A stretch of DNA of 64,000 nucleotides from Dictyophora rubrovolvata. Lineage: Eukaryota; Basidiomycota; Agaricomycetes; Phallales; Phallaceae. Below the pieces are notes generated by a model, which was not told where the DNA came from, ran no database searches, and saw nothing but the letters and a program-made list of their open reading frames with translations. The stretch is from contig CP114120.1 of NCBI GenBank assembly GCA_029959195.1, forward strand, positions 248,001-312,000. Direction: 5' to 3'. Below, one piece after another: positions 10,909 through 22,276 of this stretch. How positions within the stretch are numbered: the stretch's first letter is position 1; each line of letters opens with the position of its first letter. Position numbers and translations under genes: made by a program.

Positions 10909-12311
10909 ATGAGTTTCTATCCTCCTACTCCCCCTGCTCCTACTGCCCTTGGTCGCTATCGTCCCTTTTCCAAAAAATCCGGCATTCATGTGTCTCCGCT
11001 CGTCTTGGGCGGTATGAGTATCGGAGACGTCTGGCAGCACATTGGAATGGGCCAAATGGACAAGACGTCGAGCTTTAAGCTTTTAGATGCCTTTTACGAT
11101 GCCGGTGGCAATTTCATCGACACCGCCAACAACTAGTAAGTATAGCACGGCTCTTTAAGATAGACATAATCATTGATTAATTTACGATGATAGTCAAAGC
11201 GGTACCTCCGAACAGTTCATCGGTGAATGGATGGAAAACCACAAGAACCGTGAGCAAATGGTCATTGCTACCAAAGTACGTGTGCAGATATTGCATTTAG
11301 TGATTCCGCCAACACAGTTAACGCGGGTTGTAGTATTCCTTCAATTACAAAGTCGGCGATCCTTCTGTCCAACAGAAGATTAACTTTCACGGTAACAATG
11401 CCAAGTCATTACTCAACTCCTTGAGTCAATCCTTGAAGAATCTGCGCACTGATTACGTTGATATCCTTTATCTACACTGCTGGGACTGGGAGACTTCCGT
11501 TGAAGAAGCCATGCACAACCTTCACAAAGTCGTCCAACAAGGGAAGGTTCTATACTTGGTATGTCCTTCAATTTCACGTCCGCCCCAACAATTTTGACGT
11601 TTTATCGACTTAAGGGTATTTGCAACAGTCCCGCTTGGATCGTCTCCCAATGCAACCAGTATGCTATCGATCACGGTCTCACCCCCTTTGCAGTCTATCA
11701 AGGTTCTTGGAACATTATGGATCGTGCCTTTGAGCGCGACATCATCCCAATGGCTCGTGAACATGGTATGGCAATCTGTGCTTGGAACGTCCTCGCGTCT
11801 GGAAAGCTTCGTTCCGACGAGGAGGAGGCACGTCGCGAAAAGTCTGGCGAACAGGGCCGTGATCTCAAGATCGATAACAACGGCTGGAAGCGTACCGAGA
11901 GGGAGAAGAAGTATTCCAGGGCTCTTCAGAAGGTTGCCACGCAATTAGGACTGGGTCAAGAGGCCGTTCCGGCCATCGCTATTGCCTATGTTATGCACAA
12001 GGCCCCTTACGTCTTCCCTATCATTGGTGGAAGGAAGACCGAACATCTTCACGCAAATATCCAGGCGTTGAAGATAAGACTCTCGGAAGAGCAAATCCAG
12101 TCCTTGGACTCGATTGAGTCTTTCGACGTTGGCTTTCCTCACACGGTCTGCGTACGTCTTCAAAAAACGAGAGCTTATTTTTTGTTTTTGAATTTTTTCT
12201 CTCTCTTTCTCACAGGGCAATGGAACCAAAACTGTTGATATTCTTAACATGGTCGCCGAGCACGATCGTGCTCCTTACGCTAGCCCAATTCTCCCCCCCA
12301 AGAAAGCTTGA
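10909..12311 (+). CDS. Aldo-keto reductase, aryl-alcohol dehydrogenase type (AKR9-like)
   Basis: An NADPH-dependent carbonyl reductase. Five exons join in phase: 10909-11135, 11194-11275, 11334-11558, 11615-12151 and 12216-12311, giving 388 aa, normal for this family. The catalytic tetrad is visible: Asp and Tyr in FIDTANNYQ, Lys in MVIATKY, His in YLHCWDWETS. WNIMDRAFERDIIPMAREHG and the cofactor-binding IIGGRKTEHL are hallmark stretches shared with aryl-alcohol and norsolorinic-acid reductases of fungal secondary metabolism. It lies between the FAD oxidase and the first P450. A role in reducing an aldehyde or ketone made by the oxidases is inferred from this position; the substrate is not known. 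Confidence 0.92.
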
Positions 12312-13574
12312 ATGTTACGTTTGCTCCGCTGATAACGCGTGTAATCAACCAAAAATTATGAAGAATAGAAATTTTTACAATGATATTGTCAAATGTGTGA
12401 TTTTTGATCAGTTGCAAATAACGCATTGGGGTAATTGATAATCCACTTGAAGAATTCTTGAAAGTAAATATCGTCATGATCGTTAGGCGTTAACCGCTGA
12501 AATGGATCGCCATCCTTAGGTCATAGCGCTTCCCTTAAACCACGATAAGCTTACTTGTGTAGGCGCAGAATCATATTGCTGGGCACTTTTGATCTTGACC
12601 TTGACCTTGACTGTCATGATTTACAAATTATGACAGCCGGCTGAGAATTCGGCAAATAACGCATAACGGACTCTATAGAACCAGTTCGAGACCGGTCACC
12701 GACGGTCTTCTTCAAGATTTGAAATACACAGCCAGACAAATTAGATTGGCCATTTCAGGCTACCCTGAGCTCCTCCAAAAAAGAAACTGTATACGGATGA
12801 CTGACTCGGACAATTAGAAGTTGAAAAAAACAGGTTCATTGATTCAGAGTTTACCGAATTCAGGATCAAAATATCGATTCGCGAGAATAAGATTGTTAAC
12901 CCCATTTCTTGTCTGGTTAATGCAGCACAGCAGAATCAGCTTGAGTTTAATGATTCATGTAGACCGGGACTCGGACGACACTAGTTTGTGTAGAAACGGT
13001 GCAAGAACCTTTCAATCGCGAGCTTCTAGATTTTCTATTTTGCAACTTCGTTCCAAGTCACAACTTCGTCCTATCTAGGGTGGGTAATAAACTTTAAATT
13101 TAAACTGAAACATGCGGGCAGCTGTGCAAACCGGATATCCCTGAGCTCAATTTGACTGTCGCGTTTTACATATATTATCCGTTGGAGTACGTATCGCGAA
13201 CGCCTATGATTGACAGGCACATGAAATCTTCTATAATAATCCGGACCATCAAGCTCGGAAAGGTTAAAAGGGTCTTGCAATCGAAGAGACGCTTCTTGCC
13301 GAAGTAAAGGTATTTCTCATCGACTGGTTCGGAGCAAGTGCCTATTATATATGCTGTTGGGGCACGAATACTCGTGATATTTTTCAAAACGCTTACGGCC
13401 GCAAGGGTTTGAAAGCTTATCACGGTACACACTGTCCCCGGTAATAGCCAATTCATATCGTAGATTCGATTAGGAACCTAGGCTCAAAAAATGGCATCAC
13501 TTGTAATAAACATGAGATACCCAAACTTTTATTGCATAATTCTTTCTAAATAATTATTATATACGCAATATAAT
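12312..13574. other. Intergenic with a short CTTGAC microsatellite
   Basis: Holds no supported gene. A small run of CTTGAC-type repeats lies at about 12588-12615. ORFs at 12821-13078 and 13071-13456 have no family resemblance and stay unassigned. Confidence 0.45.
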
Positions 13575-15624
13575 TCAATTACTACTAATGTCTTCATGGC
13601 TAACACCGTATTGAATTACACTTTCAGGGACTCTGGGGGTGAAATTGACTGTGAAGCGAGGCGCAAAACTGAACGAATAGTAATTAAATCGTGTATCCAA
13701 TATTTTGTGACAAATAGCGCACCTTATCATTGCGTTCGTATATTCAAGTTCAGTCTCAGGAGTAATTAACTCTCCGTTCAGCGTCTTTGCATTAGAAATG
13801 TTGTATGCCGCCAGAATTGAAGCAGCCATTATCCAAATGGTGTCCCGAGCGATGACTATGATGAATCATTAAACAGAGAATTGGAATAAAAATTGGGAAA
13901 AAGACTAACATCTGCCTGGGCAAGCACGTCTTCCGAATCCGAAGGCCATATCTACTTCGGAAAGATCGCAAACTGTTGTCTTTTCAGCGCTTATGAATCT
14001 TTCCGGCATGAATCTATCTGTCTTGGGCCCGAAGATTGTTTCATCACGTAAAATGGCCCAAGCGTTGGGAACAATAATCGAACCCTTTGGTATGAGGTAG
14101 CCTTCGTAAACGTCATCCGCGGTAGAAACGTGATATACGGCGAAAGGCGTCACAGCTTGCCATCTGAAGACCTCGTTGACCATGGCGGCAAGGTAAGGTA
14201 GCTTCTCAAAGTCTGAGAAGTCGGGAAGACGTTGGCCCTGGAGTACCGCATCCAAATCTTTTTGAGCTTTTTTCTGGACTTCGGGATAGATGGCCATGGC
14301 TAGAACGAAATTATACAAAGCGCAAATGCTCTGAAAAACGTTATCAGCATCTTATTTAGCCTAGGTAATATATGCATACCGTATCAGAGCCGGCTGGTGA
14401 AAAAGATACGTTTAGAAAGGGGAAAAAAACAATAATGAAGGAAATGTTACCGAGGTAAGCATTAGCGAGGACATTGCGAGTCGCCTCGACTTCGGTTGCA
14501 TCTAACTTTTCGCCATCTTGCAACATCGAAAGGAAGCGCGATGCCACTGAAGGAAGAGCAGTACCGTCATCCTTATCAACAAAGCGAGTTTTAAAGACAG
14601 AATGGACAGAATCAGAAAGAAGGAATGCTCACGACTTTAACTTGCACTTCGGCATAAGGTCCAGTAACAACAGACTTGGCCAAAGGCCTGCCGCGATTAG
14701 CGACCTCCCAAAAGGTGGCACCAGGAGTCCAAGCGGGAAGGTATTTCAGGAATGGAAAAATATCGACTAAATGAAATTCTAAATAAACTACCTTTTTTTT
14801 GCAAAGTTAGCTCACCCAGATATCTCCCTTTTGCAACGTCTGCAAAAATCGCGTTAACGGCTTCAGTAACTTGAATGAAAGGATGTTCAAAGCTCGTGGG
14901 TGTAATTCCATAGGTAATCGAGAGGACTGAATCAACAGCCGCTCTGAAAGCAAAAACTGTAAGAAGGGGGTTATATGTAAAAGCTGATAACGTCGTACAA
15001 TCTGAGTTCGCCCTCATAGTCCTTGCTGTTTAACAGGCGACGCAAAAGCCTTCGCGCCGCCTGAACTTCATGAATGCGATTAGCAGCGGTTGATTCGCGT
15101 GTGTCAAATTCACGGCGGAAGATATGACGATGTAACTTCCAGCGCTCATCTTGGTTCATAAAGACGATTAGCCAACCAGTCTTAATTCTGGACTTTGAGT
15201 CAGTGCCATGAATGACGTGCAGCCAATTTAATAAAATACATACAAATCATAAAGTAGTGTTGAACGAGGTCTATCCGAGTAAATACTGCTGCGTTTAATC
15301 AGTAGCTCTTGAACGACCTTCGCGTTATTGAGAATGACAAAATGAGTGCCGGGGAACTTCAAGCTCAAAATATCACTGTCTGAAAGGTGTAATAAAACAT
15401 TATTTTTATAGTAGATTGGGAACAGACTTACTGTATTTCTTCGACCACTGCAGGTAGACCTTCCACGACTCGTGCGATGGCAACTGGAAGAGGTTACCAA
15501 AAAAAGGTATACCGGGGGGGCCAGGGGGGTATACAGGTTTCGAACGAAATACTTTCAAGTATGCGATACAAAGAGCCACGAGCACTACTATCCAACGAGA
15601 AGTTTGAATAAGTAAGCCCCCCAT
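13575..15624 (-). CDS. Cytochrome P450 (P450-1), membrane-anchored monooxygenase
   Basis: A heme monooxygenase of the fungal type often annotated as O-methylsterigmatocystin-oxidoreductase-like. The chosen start at 15624 gives a hydrophobic anchor (MGGLLIQTSRWIVVLVAL) followed by the hinge YPPGPPGIPFFGN; an upstream Met at 15675 adds 17 residues. Many short introns split it. The I-helix AGSDT lies near 14390, the K-helix ExxR is NEVFRW, the PERF motif is FMPERF, and the heme loop is FGFGRRACPGR with its Cys. The last intron candidate (54 nt just upstream of FAPRFTVNF) is a multiple of three without a stop, so both spliced and retained forms stay open. It is divergent from the terpene synthase across about 1 kb and is the paralogue of P450-2. 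Confidence 0.93.
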
Positions 15625-16694
15625 AGTATCTACTGGAAAGAAAAGACTGTCAAAAGACGAAATAGCGTTGTACATCGTGAAACACGCTGGACGTGGAATG
15701 AGAAGAAGGCGGAAAAGAAAACCTGTAGATTTGCGCTTTTCATCTTAACCAAAGTATCTACGTTTTTGGTTTAGAATCCGTACGCTCGGCATCATTAACC
15801 CATGGAGTGAATCCGGGTGATTCTCGCAAGATTAGCGCTCCAAGGAGCCAAAAGTGATGTGACATGTGACACTCGTCTGGCGCTTCCGGACGTCTCTAAA
15901 GTCGAATCATTTTGCCAAGGTCTAGGACATTTGTCTTCAAGCTCGCATCGGAGTGTGCCTTCAAACTTCGATATCTTATCTTGTCTTTACTTTTACCCTC
16001 GGGAATGCCAGCCTGCGAAGGTACTTCGAAAGGTCCGACTCAATAAATTGTAATACTAGAAATATTGGCACATCATGATGTATGTTGGACCACCCTCTTT
16101 TGATTCTGAAAGAACCCATGACATGATAGAGTTATTATTATGTCAAGGCGTGTGAGATTTTTCGATGCAAAATAAGAACTGATACTGAAAAAACAACCCG
16201 ATCGTTGGTTCTTCTGAAACTACAGTTTTGAACAAACATTTACCTTATCACAGAAATAATTTTATAAATTTCCCTTAAAAATGCTTCTGGCCGAGGGCCG
16301 GCGAGTGAAATAAACAGCAAAACAACTTACCGCTTCGCAGTTTCACCAGCCGTTTCAGTGATATCGAAACGGACAGCGAAAAAAAAAACTCTGACATCCC
16401 CTATCAATAATCAAATGAGGTACTTATCTGCAAACTGTACCGGCGATACATGGCCGGAAAGCACCCTCATAGGGTGGCCTTTAGGGTGAGTGGACTCTGG
16501 TTTTAACCTATCGTAATTCCGGAATTCGCCATAGTACGTTGTTTTGAACAAAAGTATGATGCACCTGCAGCATCACAGATACATAAAGGACTTTGTTTAT
16601 GATACTGGCGCAACAAATTTACAAACTCCTATTCAATCACTAGTGATTTTAGGCAAAACACCCCAACGCTTTGACGCCTTTACCCTCATCCATC
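15625..16694. promoter_or_regulatory. Divergent promoter region of P450-1 and terpene synthase
   Basis: About 1 kb lies between the two divergent starts with no supported gene. A shared bidirectional regulatory region is inferred from the layout. I could not identify a specific factor site. Confidence 0.4.
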
Positions 16695-17949
16695 ATGCCC
16701 GTTCCCTCAGGACCACAGACCTTCCGTCTTCCCCTTCTGCATGAAACATTCTCTGTTTTCCCCGATAATGGCTTCAATCCCAATTATAACATATGTCGGC
16801 CTCAGTCTAGAGCATGGATCACCAAATATACTGAGCAAGTTTGTGGTCCCAAAATGCGAGCCTTCATGGACAACTGTAACTTCGAGCTGTCTAATGCCTA
16901 TGTTTATCCTTACGCGCAACCTCCTGGCCTCAGGGCAACTATGGACCTCGTATATTGTTTCAGTCCTTTTCTTATCTTTTCCTTTAACCGACTCAGTTTT
17001 TAGGCGAACATTCTATGGCTTTATGATGAATACACTGATATGCAGACTGGAGCGGATGCAGCAAAAGCCGCCGTCATCGTCCGAAAAACACTTTCAGATC
17101 CAGAATATGACGACGGCTCATGGATTTGTCATATGATGCAGGAGTAAGTTGATCAGTATCGTTTAAGATGAATCAAATAATGATTTTTTTCTCAGTTTTT
17201 ATGTCAACCATATTCAAAAGTGTGGTCCCAATGTGGCTAGTCGTTTTATCAAGAACTTTTGCAAATACACCGAAGTCGTTGGAACTGAGGCTGAACTTCG
17301 TGAAAAAAACCAGGTTCTGGATATTCCCGGTTATATCGCCCTTCGTCGTGAAATTAGCGCTGTCCGAACATGTTTCGATCTTGTCGAATATTGCCTTGAT
17401 CTCGACCTTCCTGAAGAAGTTCATAAGGACCCTGTCTTCATCAACGGATACAACGCTGCCATGGATTTGGTATTCTGGGCAAACGTGAGCCGTTCGAATA
17501 ATCAAAATTTTTCAACTGTAGACTCGTTATTTTAGGATCTCTTCTCGTATAATATGGAGCAAGCGAAAGGTCATGCCGCTGCCAATATCGTAACAGTCAT
17601 AATGACGTCAAAAAAAATGGACTTACAAACGGCTATCGACTTCATTGCTGGTTATTGTGAGGCTCTCACTTTCCAACTACTCGACGCCATATACATGCTT
17701 TCTCGCCGCGAGGATCCTACTTTCTCTCGAGACGCGGTGAGATGCCTGGAAGCATTTGGAGACTGGGTTCGCGGGAATGACGCGTAAGTTCGAAAGGTTC
17801 ATGGCATTCGAACTTATTATTGAAAAGTTTTACTTAGGTGGAGTTTTGCAACGACACGGTATTTTGGTCCAGAAAACGACATCGTTAAAGAGACTCGCAT
17901 TGTCAAACTCAAGGCACCTTTTGAAGGTTCTGTTGCCTTGAAAGAATAA
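16695..17949 (+). CDS. Class I terpene synthase (probable sesquiterpene synthase)
   Basis: Cyclises a prenyl diphosphate, most likely farnesyl diphosphate, to a hydrocarbon. Five exons join in phase: 16695-16949, 17004-17143, 17196-17484, 17536-17783 and 17838-17949, giving 347 aa, normal for mushroom sesquiterpene synthases. The aspartate-rich metal motif is WLYDEYTD (DExxD). The second metal motif, NDLFSYNMEQ (NDxxSxxxE), spans an exon junction. The diphosphate sensor Arg is probably in LRREISAVRT, and the end carries the conserved WSFATTRYFG and VKETRIVKL, with the RY pair. The ATG at 16695 (MPVPSGPQTFRLP) was chosen because translation upstream has no family resemblance. With P450s on both sides it is the core gene of the cluster. 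Which product it makes cannot be read from the sequence. Confidence 0.95.
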
Positions 17950-18755
17950 TATCATTTTGGATTATTACCCTCTTCAAAGATCGAACATGTTTCGACATAA
18001 GGAATCGTGTACATGTAATTACTTAGGAGGCCATTAGTAAACTGTAGTTAGATAAAGCTTCATTATGAATGTATTTTGTTGTTTGAATAACCACACGCTC
18101 AGCGAAGAATAGTGTCATTAATCAAAAATTGGATTATGTGCCGAACCACCGCCTGTTTGGTACCATTCCAGTACTGATTTCATTGCGCAGCAGTAGTTGT
18201 CCTAAACGAGGTACATAATGAGATAATAAAATAGTACGGGTACCACAAATTTATGGTAATTCGGTACATTATCCATTAGCACAATTACTGGCGCTATTCC
18301 TTGCTCGGCGTGTAGGATGCGATGTGAAATCCCCGCGGCTTTGCAGTATTACCATATCGCAACCGAATTTTTTTCAATAATTAAAGCACTGATTGGCGAG
18401 AGAATGCATTTGAAACGGCTAATCAATCTAATGAACCAACATGGGGTTTACTACATGGAAGCGCCACCAGAAGCGCGGCATCGACGTTATCTCGACTCTT
18501 CGATTTTGTGTCAAAGTAATTATTAATCAAATAGTACGAGTCTCGCCTATTGAAAACCTTGCACAGTCAATCAAGCTTTGAGCTTCAAGTGCTGCAATGG
18601 CGGTTGGACAGATCTAGATCTTCCATCAATCAGAACTTCAGAAGCCGCGGGTACTAACAACGAGTCAAAAGTCAAGCTCACGTGGAGGCTCCACAGATGA
18701 TGTGACAGATCTGTATAGTACAACTTGAAGTGAATATACATATACACGTCAAAAA
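17950..18755. other. Intergenic, nothing recognised
   Basis: Three-prime side of the terpene synthase. An ORF at 18317-18526 shows no recognisable motif. AT-rich, with no repeat seen. Confidence 0.45.
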
Positions 18756-19098
18756 AAATTTACCTTGCGACTTCCGTCTCTACGCGGGCGCCATCACAGG
18801 GACTAGACTTGACAAGATTCAGAGATAGCACGTACACGGCCAACCAGCTTCTTCAGGCTCGATTTGGCTATCGGCGCCTTTGGCATTCGATTTCAAAAAA
18901 TGTCGTGAATGATCTTGTTGTTTTTTCAAACGTAAGTGTTTAGCTATATTTGCTGAAGATAACAATTATGGAATTCCAAGGAGATACATAGCCTCAGATC
19001 AACAATAATCAGTACCTGGATCGACCGATTCGCGCCTGAGCTCAAACGTTTGCTTGTTGCTCCATTCCAATATTTCATGCGCGACATTGCTCTCTAGA
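18756..19098 (+). other. Possible unrecognised coding exons or gene remnant
   Basis: A coding-like stretch (containing QLLQARFGYRRLWHS and NVVNDLVVF) ends at a good donor (GTAAGT) near 18931. After a possible acceptor at about 19014 it continues in a frame reading TWIDRFAPELKRLL and FQYFMRDIAL to a stop. No clear start codon precedes it and I do not recognise the family. It could be the tail of a decayed gene between the terpene synthase and P450-2, or chance. Confidence 0.2.
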
Positions 19099-19407
19099 CG
19101 AAGATCCGTTGACCGGAAACCTTGGGAAGTTATATTTTCAAACTTTTTTCTCCGGCGCAGATAGAAGTGCCCACTAGTAACTCCATTCGGGGTTGCTTCT
19201 GGCTTTCAGCGTGTTTGTAGGTCCGCAACCATTTATCGGATATCCCCGGAAGACTTGATAATTTCATTCAATAATTGCACCTCCTGACTCACAATCTCAA
19301 ACTGGTACCCCTGAGAATTCCTAGGAATTTGTAAGAGAGATAGACATATTGCAACCTTGCTCGGTTTCAACCCGTGTCCTCCATAACCTTTCCTTTAGCC
19401 ATTCACT

Positions 19408-21514
19408 ATGCTACCTGCTTTCATTAACTCTAACAGCGCGGTCATCCCATTGGTAGTGGTAGTGATCATCACGCTTCCGTGGATCTATCGCAGACGTCAA
19501 CGATATCCCCGCGGTCCTCCTGGACTTCCTGTCTTGGGTAATATATTCGATCTTCCACAACGAGAATCATGGAAAGTGTACCTACAATGGAGTAAACAAT
19601 ATAGTAAGTCGCAACTATAATTTACAGTTCACTGACTTACCTAGGAACTTTCGTTTCTCAAGACTCTGATATTCTCAGTCTTAAAGTCCCAGGTGTTCGC
19701 ATGTTTATTCTGAATACGCCCAAAGTTATTGAGGATTTACTTGTAAGGCGAGCGGGTATCTACTCCGATAGGTAAGGAGACAAACCTGACCTCAGCTTCA
19801 GAGAAAAGTACTCATATTTTGAACAGGCCCAAGTCTACGATGCTGAATGATTTGTGGGTTCTTTTTGACGAATTTGCAAGTGGTCAGCGGAATGCTAAGA
19901 TATACTCAATAGAATCGGAACTGAGTGGATCATTCCTTTCATGGATTATAATGAGGAGTGGAAAGGTAAGTTTTGATGTTGATCTTTCTTCTCAACCCAC
20001 ATCCTTCAGAACACCGTCGTATATTCCGTCGAGAGTTTGACTCGATTGATGCCAGCACCACGAATAAAAGCCACGAAGTTAACGCCGCTCGTAGACTGTT
20101 GCGTCGTCTTTTGACGTCGACAGATCACCTTGGTGATCTACGGATGTCAGTTAAAAACGTTCGTTTGGGGGGACTATTGACTAACTATGATATCCCGTTA
20201 AGAGCTGCTGCAGATGCCATTCTTTCAATCACCTATGGCATCACACCAACTGATTTCTCTCATCCCCTGATCAAAACTCCCGAGGGCATTAATGCGATCT
20301 TTGCGGATGTTGCTAAGGGTGGCTACTTAGGTTTCTCACATCCACCACCACTCATGTTGAAAAAAACTGAAATAGATTATTTTAGTGGACGTTTTTCCCT
20401 TCCTGAAACATATTCCCAGCTGGTTCCCTGGTGTCCAATTCCACAAGGTGGCAGCGAAAGGAAAACCGCTTGCTAGAGCCCTCGTCATGGCGCCTTATGA
20501 GGAGGTTAAACGTCAAGTTGCAAGTAACAAATCGGTCTTCTTAGAATATACATTAATTTTTAAATTTTTTTGATAGAAAGATGGCGTTGCTGTCCCCTCG
20601 GTTGCGTCCAAGCTTTTATATGGTGTTCAAGAAAATGCCACCAGCACCGAAAAAGAAATAGATACCGTTCGTAACGTGCTTGGAAATGCTTATCTCGGTG
20701 CGTCAACTTGCGATATCTATCTAGAAAATGATAGGAAACCTGTGCTCACCAGGTGGCGCTGATACAACCGTTTGCGCGCTGTTTAACTTTACGCTGGCTA
20801 TGGCACTGTATCCCGAAGTTCAGAAAAAAGCTCAAGGCTTTCTTGATAAGGTTCTAGAAGGAAACCGTCTCCCAGAGTTTTCGGATCTTTCGGAAATTCC
20901 TTATCTCACTGCTGTTGTTTATGAAACCTTACGCTGGCATCCCGTAACTCCCTTTGCGATTTATCACCTTTGCACTAAAGAAGACGTCTACGAGGGGTAC
21001 TCTATCCCGAAGGGCTCGATCATGATACCGAACCTCTGGGCTATTCTTCAAGACAAAACGATATTTGGCGCTGACACCAATCATTTCAGACCTGAAAGAT
21101 TTATGCAAGAAGACGGGAGCGCTAAGGATATTCCAGAGATGGTCTTGGCATTCGGCTTTGGGAGACGAAAATGCCCTGGGCATTGTGAGTGATCAGGTCA
21201 TCCATTATACAAATTGATACATATGTGTGACTTCCGTTGGTTCCAATAGTGATGGCCTTTGATACCCTTTGGATTATGGCAGCACACCTCCTCGCTGCTT
21301 ATGAAATTGTGAACCCTATCGACGAGGAAGGCATGCCCATTACGAATGAGACTTATCTAGAATACACCAACGCTATGGTTAGGTCCGTGCATCCAATAAA
21401 TTCTGGCTCTTTACAGAAGCTGAACCATTTTGATATAGCTTCCCTCCTTCCTACAAGGTTGCATTGAAAAGGAGAATCCCGGAAGGTATGATCTCAGAGG
21501 CAATAATTAACTAG
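19408..21514 (+). CDS. Cytochrome P450 (P450-2), membrane-anchored monooxygenase
   Basis: Paralogue of P450-1 with the same layout. The N-terminal anchor (VIPLVVVVIITLPWIY) is followed by YPRGPPGLPVLGN and QRESWKVYLQWSKQY, near identical to HESWKVYLQWSKKY in P450-1. Exon 1 ends at 19613, and about nine more short introns follow. Visible motifs are EHRRIFRREFDSID, the I-helix GGADTTVCAL, ExxR in ETLRW, FRPERF, and the heme loop FGFGRRKCPGH. The last exon, spliced from 21378 to about 21473, ends FPPSYKVALKRRIPEG and stops at 21514. Reading through that intron instead gives an early stop. It follows the terpene synthase on the same strand. Substrate is unknown; oxidation of the terpene scaffold is inferred from position. 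Confidence 0.93.
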
Positions 21515-22276
21515 CGGATCAGTTGTCAGTAAAAAGGCACAAGGCTTACAAACTCAAACATTACCTGTTGTAGACGACAATCATAATTCTAAACTCACCC
21601 ATTCGATTGTATTGTAAGAAGCGGGGGAGTACTAGGTGGGAAAGGTGCCAATGTGATTTAAATACTTTCGGGAATGCTAGCGGATCGGCAATGAAAGAGA
21701 ATATCTCTTATGTCGAATAGCTACTATTGAATAGGTCAACAGTAACCTCTCACACGAGCTTGAGTTATTACATAAATGGCAAAATAATGGTTCCATGTCG
21801 CACAACAGGTAATTTTAATGAATTTCGGACGAAAACATGAAGTAGTTTACGGCCGGAGATTGAGAAGATCGAGGAGGGAATTGGAGTTGACGTCAAAAAG
21901 CATCTAATTATAGTGTGGTAAAGCTCAGATATATCATAGACGAAATATTATGGAGAACATAGGGACACGAAGCTGTGAATGACGTGCCTTCAAAGCGCTG
22001 TTGAGAAAAGACCTTCAATATGATTTGTACTGTAAGTTTCGACTAGCAGAGAAACTGAGATAAACCATTAACAACTTGAAAAAAAGCAATTCTCTCGCAG
22101 TTTCATTTCAAAAAGCAAAAAATGCACCGCGACGTTCTGATATTATGTATGTACACTGAGAGATCAACCCCAAATCACACTTTAAAATTCAACCACCTTT
22201 TCGTTATAAAATATATCTATACTAGACGCAGTACATCTGTAATAATCCGGTTATATAATGATCAGATAGAACGAAA
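21515..22276. other. Intergenic, nothing recognised
   Basis: Boundary between the terpenoid cluster and the first F-box array. AT-rich, no supported gene. Confidence 0.5.
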
